9,572 nucleotides of DNA from an uncultured Microbacteriaceae bacterium (lineage in GTDB: Bacteria > Actinomycetota > Actinomycetes > Actinomycetales > Microbacteriaceae): contig CALBMG010000257.1 of the NCBI GenBank assembly GCA_937896185.1, positions 1 through 9,572 of the forward strand, in the 5' to 3' direction. Position numbers and translations under genes: made by a program. The notes beneath the pieces were generated by a model, which saw nothing but the letters and a program-made list of their open reading frames with translations, did no database searches and had not been told where the DNA came from. Positions 7,534 to 9,572 of the stretch are shown here, piece after piece. The first letter of the stretch is position 1. Each line of letters starts with the position of its first letter.

Positions 7534-8015
7534 GCCTCGACATGTGCCTGGAAGTTGTCATCCGTGGGCGACCAGGACGCTCGAATTTCGAGCTGGGATC
7601 CTCTGCCCTGAGTGGCCATTTCCCCGAACCCTGTCGACACAACCTTGGTAACGGTTCCCGAGGTGTGATCGAATCCAGCACCGTGAGCAGTGAGGGACTC
7701 CAATAGCCACGCCCATGCAACATCCACAACGAGCATTTCGTCGCCAATATCGGTTTCTAGCGGAGCCTGAGCAAACAGAATTGCGCGTGAACGGCCGCCC
7801 CATCCCGCCGGTTCCTCGGGGTTGTCCAGCAACACCAAACGGCCGGTACCCCGGTCGAAATTTCCGACCCCACCCGTGACATCTCCCATGAACGCAATCG
7901 CTCCGGGGGCCAGATTGGTGGGGGCCGCAATCTCGTGTGCGTTGAGGTCCTTCGAGATGTGTGCTGCACGTGCAGATTCGCTGGCGCGTGCAAAAAAGTC
8001 GGTCTCGAGGTTCAC
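7458..8015 (-). CDS. DUF3000 family protein of unknown function
   Basis: This 185-residue protein matches the actinobacterial DUF3000 family in length and landmarks. These are HEIAAPTNLAPGAIAFMGDV (residues 27-46), then VAWAWLLESL (99-108), SGTVTKVVSTGFG (119-131), EIRASWSP (143-150) and a C-terminal FVCTLAGFPPLPDGVVPL (165-182). No catalytic motif, signal peptide or membrane segment is visible, so it is probably a soluble cytosolic protein. The family has no assigned function that I know of. The start is GTG at 8015-8013, supported by a promoter-like TATTCT exactly six bases upstream that would make the message leaderless. The gene lies directly before the HRDC RNase D gene and overlaps its longest reading frame, an adjacency I recall as common in actinobacteria. 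A role connected to RNA processing is only a guess from position. Confidence 0.88.
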   Translation of the reverse strand: MNLETDFFARASESARAAHISKDLNAHEIAAPTNLAPGAIAFMGDVTGGVGNFDRGTGRLVLLDNPEEPAGWGGRSRAILFAQAPLETDIGDEMLVVDVAWAWLLESLTAHGAGFDHTSGTVTKVVSTGFGEMATQGRGSQLEIRASWSPTDDNFQAHVEAWAEFVCTLAGFPPLPDGVVPLTSR

Positions 8016-8021
8016 GCCATC

Positions 8022-8027
8022 AGAATA
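8022..8027 (-). promoter_or_regulatory. Candidate -10 element for a leaderless DUF3000 transcript
   Basis: The - strand reads TATTCT, then GATGGC (6 bases), then the GTG start of DUF3000 at 8015. TATTCT fits the actinobacterial -10 pattern TANNNT, and the six-base spacer would put transcription start on the G of the start codon. No good -35 hexamer is seen 17-18 bases further up, which is common for such promoters. There is no Shine-Dalgarno sequence, consistent with leaderless translation. This is a prediction from pattern and spacing only. Confidence 0.5.
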
Positions 8028-8062
8028 TTGTCGGCGCTAATTTCCACCGCCGAGGCGCGCCG

Positions 8063-8746
8063 CTAGGAGTCGTAAACGGTGACTAAATGTGCGTTGCGAA
8101 TGTGAACTGCACCGTACACAAAACCGTCGTCATCGTGTGCTTCCAATAACGGTGCACCTGATTCGGGGATAGGGCAGGCTACCCCAGAATCGCCCGACAC
8201 ATCGGGTGCAATGGTCTGATACCAGCGGTCGATCAGGTTCGATGCCAGCAGCGTCGACAGAATATCTGCACCCCCCTCGCAGAGGATGCGGCGATAGCCC
8301 AATTCCCGCAGAGCGTGGATGATGTCATCACCGCTCAATAAGGGAATCTGCACTACCTCATATTCACCGTTGCTCGAATCAATCCGGTCGGTGGTCACCA
8401 AGATGAGTCCTGCATCGGCACGTTCCACGGCTCCCTCGGGCGGGACGCTGGATCGGGACACGATGGCCACCGGAATATCGCGGGGGATAGAGAAAGGTTC
8501 ACTGCGTACTGTCTGGGCGCCGAGCAACACAATGTCGGCACACGAACGCAACACATGCAAAATTCGTCGGTCGTATCCGCCAGTTAAATCCGCGCTGGTG
8601 CCCGACGAACCGACCATCTGTCCGTCGTCAGTGGTGATGACGTTTGACCACACCCATTCGATATCGTCAGATTCCACCCACAGATCCGCGAATTCGTCGA
8701 AAGTTTCCAGTTCTGCCGAAAACGGATAGTCCATGTGAAGTGTCAT
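8063..8746 (-). CDS. Stand-alone pyrimidine reductase-like protein (RibD C-terminal / DHFR-like fold)
   Basis: This 227-residue protein resembles the reductase half of RibD, which reduces 5-amino-6-ribosylamino-uracil 5'-phosphate with NADPH in riboflavin synthesis. It has no cytidine-deaminase-like domain. Family landmarks are SNVITTDDGQMVG (residues 34-46), a Gly/Asp/Arg stretch DLTGGYDRRILHVLRSCAD (53-71), VLLGAQTVRSE (73-83, the nucleotide-binding loop region) and ILCEGGADILSTLL (154-167) followed by IDRWYQTIAPDVSG (172-185). The usual N-terminal signature is closer to NxxxSLDG, so the TTDDG version is a little divergent. Many stand-alone members have unknown substrates and nothing else here belongs to riboflavin synthesis, so I do not call it RibD. 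ATG at 8746 is chosen; a second ATG at 8734 is possible. Forty-seven bases separate it from DUF3000, and it is the first gene of the - strand run, divergent from zapE. Confidence 0.82.
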   Translation of the reverse strand: MTLHMDYPFSAELETFDEFADLWVESDDIEWVWSNVITTDDGQMVGSSGTSADLTGGYDRRILHVLRSCADIVLLGAQTVRSEPFSIPRDIPVAIVSRSSVPPEGAVERADAGLILVTTDRIDSSNGEYEVVQIPLLSGDDIIHALRELGYRRILCEGGADILSTLLASNLIDRWYQTIAPDVSGDSGVACPIPESGAPLLEAHDDDGFVYGAVHIRNAHLVTVYDS

Positions 8747-8797
8747 GTATCTATTCTCTCGCGGGTAGGCTGATGGGGTTCACGGAAGGTTTAATTG
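8747..8797. promoter_or_regulatory. Divergent promoter region between reductase gene and zapE
   Basis: These 51 bases separate two divergent starts and should hold both promoters. For zapE (+), TAGGCT at 8766-8771 fits TANNNT and would start transcription near 8778. GGAAGG at 8784-8789 is a good Shine-Dalgarno sequence eight bases before the GTG at 8798. For the reductase gene (-), GAGAAT (complement of 8753-8758) lies six bases before the ATG and is a weak leaderless-type -10. I find no convincing -35 hexamer on either strand and no clear operator palindrome. Confidence 0.5.
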
Positions 8798-9572
8798 GTG
8801 GCAGAAATACGGTTGGTCGAGCGTTTTCCGCAGTTAACGACCGCACAAATGTTGGCGCACCTCGTTCCGCCGCCCCAGTTCCACAACGCGAGCTTCGAGA
8901 GCTACGTTCCGGACGACGAGTATCCCACCCAGGCGTCTACTCGTGATGTGGTCCGAAATTTCTTTACGCAACCGAAATCGTCGAAATTATTCGGCAAGGC
9001 GGCACCAGTAGCTGCAGGCATCTATCTGGACGGGGGATTCGGTGTAGGCAAGACGCACCTGCTCGCCTCGGCTTTTCACATGGCCAAGGGGCGCAAATAT
9101 TTCGGAACTTTCATCGAGTACACCGCGCTGGTGGGCGCGTTGGGTTATGCCAACGCTGTCACCGCTCTGAAGGGTGCGGCCTTCATTGCGATCGATGAAT
9201 TCGAGCTCGATGATCCCGGTGACACGATGCTGATGACGAGGCTTCTCGGCGAACTAATGGACACCGGGACCCGGGTAATGGCGACATCGAACACCCCACC
9301 CAACGCCTTGGGTGAAGGTCGCTTCGCGGCGGCAGACTTTTTGCGTGAAATTCATGCCCTCTCCGCACGATTCACGACCATCCGCATCGATGGTGTTGAC
9401 TATCGTCACCGTGAGAACACCGGTCGAGCTGTCGTCTGCACACCACAACAGGTGTTGGAATTTGCGGCGAGCGGCGGAGTGGTTGCACACGATGATTTTG
9501 CCTCCGTTGTTCGCCACCTGGGGTCGCTTCACCCCAGCAAATATGTTGTGCTGATCGAGGGCGTCGACGCAA
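8798..9572 (+). CDS. zapE: Cell division protein ZapE / AFG1-like P-loop ATPase, N-terminal part (3' end outside window)
   Basis: An open frame begins at GTG 8798 and runs without a stop to the window end (258 codons plus one base). It encodes the N-terminal part of an AFG1/LACE1-type AAA-like ATPase. In E. coli, ZapE associates with the FtsZ ring and affects it in an ATP-dependent way; the actinobacterial role is less clear. Walker A is GGFGVGKT (residues 79-86, Lys85, encoded near 9050). Walker B is FIAIDEFELDDPGDTMLM (129-146, Asp133 and Glu134). A sensor-like ATSNTPP (162-168) is followed by RFAAADFLREIHALSARF (175-192), typical of the actinobacterial branch. The start is chosen because GGAAGG lies eight bases upstream and the N-terminus then begins about 78 residues before Walker A. 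The gene is divergent from the reductase gene. Family assignment is secure; cellular function is inferred from distant homologues. Confidence 0.93.
   Translation, partial: MAEIRLVERFPQLTTAQMLAHLVPPPQFHNASFESYVPDDEYPTQASTRDVVRNFFTQPKSSKLFGKAAPVAAGIYLDGGFGVGKTHLLASAFHMAKGRKYFGTFIEYTALVGALGYANAVTALKGAAFIAIDEFELDDPGDTMLMTRLLGELMDTGTRVMATSNTPPNALGEGRFAAADFLREIHALSARFTTIRIDGVDYRHRENTGRAVVCTPQQVLEFAASGGVVAHDDFASVVRHLGSLHPSKYVVLIEGVDA

Noticed and set aside
8644..8946. Open frame (100 codons) on the + strand spanning the reductase start and zapE start
   Set aside because: It is in a different frame from zapE, crosses the divergent promoter region, and the zapE frame starting at 8798 carries the family motifs and the Shine-Dalgarno sequence.
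9254..9532. Open frame on the - strand at the right end of the window
   Set aside because: It is antisense to the zapE Walker B to C-terminal region and shows no recognisable domain.

Overview
The window is ordinary actinobacterial chromosome. It most resembles Micrococcales, and a Microbacteriaceae-like organism is my best guess. The evidence is the gene content: an AcnA-type aconitase followed directly by dxs, a DUF3000 protein beside an HRDC-domain RNase D, and an actinobacterial-type ZapE. Base composition is moderately GC-rich, lower than in most of that family. The taxonomy is an inference from gene families and order, since no search was possible.

Layout. On the + strand, 3-977 is the 3' third of acnA and 980-2878 is a complete dxs, two bases downstream and probably co-transcribed. 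On the - strand, 8746 down to 2875 holds five genes read in the order pyrimidine-reductase-like protein, DUF3000 protein, RNase D, fadA (thiolase), fadB (hydratase/dehydrogenase). Neighbours in this run are separated by fewer than 50 bases or overlap, so it looks like one operon, with a likely internal promoter before DUF3000. The run meets dxs tail to tail at a shared CTAG (2875-2878). From 8798 to the window end on the + strand lies the N-terminal part of zapE, divergent from the reductase gene across 51 bases. There is no gene-free stretch above 52 bases, and I saw no tRNA, rRNA, CRISPR array, insertion sequence or phage gene.

How the genes fit together. AcnA (citrate to isocitrate, TCA cycle) and Dxs (first step of the MEP isoprenoid route, from pyruvate and glyceraldehyde 3-phosphate) both draw on central carbon metabolism. 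FadA and FadB together would carry out the last three steps of fatty acid beta-oxidation. The RNase D, DUF3000 and reductase genes have no evident biochemical link to them, and DUF3000 has no known function.

The strongest anomaly is inside acnA. The first 75 codons (3-227) have one A/T-ending codon, while the next 75 (228-452) have 30. That step points to homologous recombination with a high-GC relative or to a chimeric assembly join. Otherwise I see no new biological system here. The remaining points of interest are small: a leaderless-type promoter, an unresolved RNase D start overlapping DUF3000, and stop codons shared between convergent genes.
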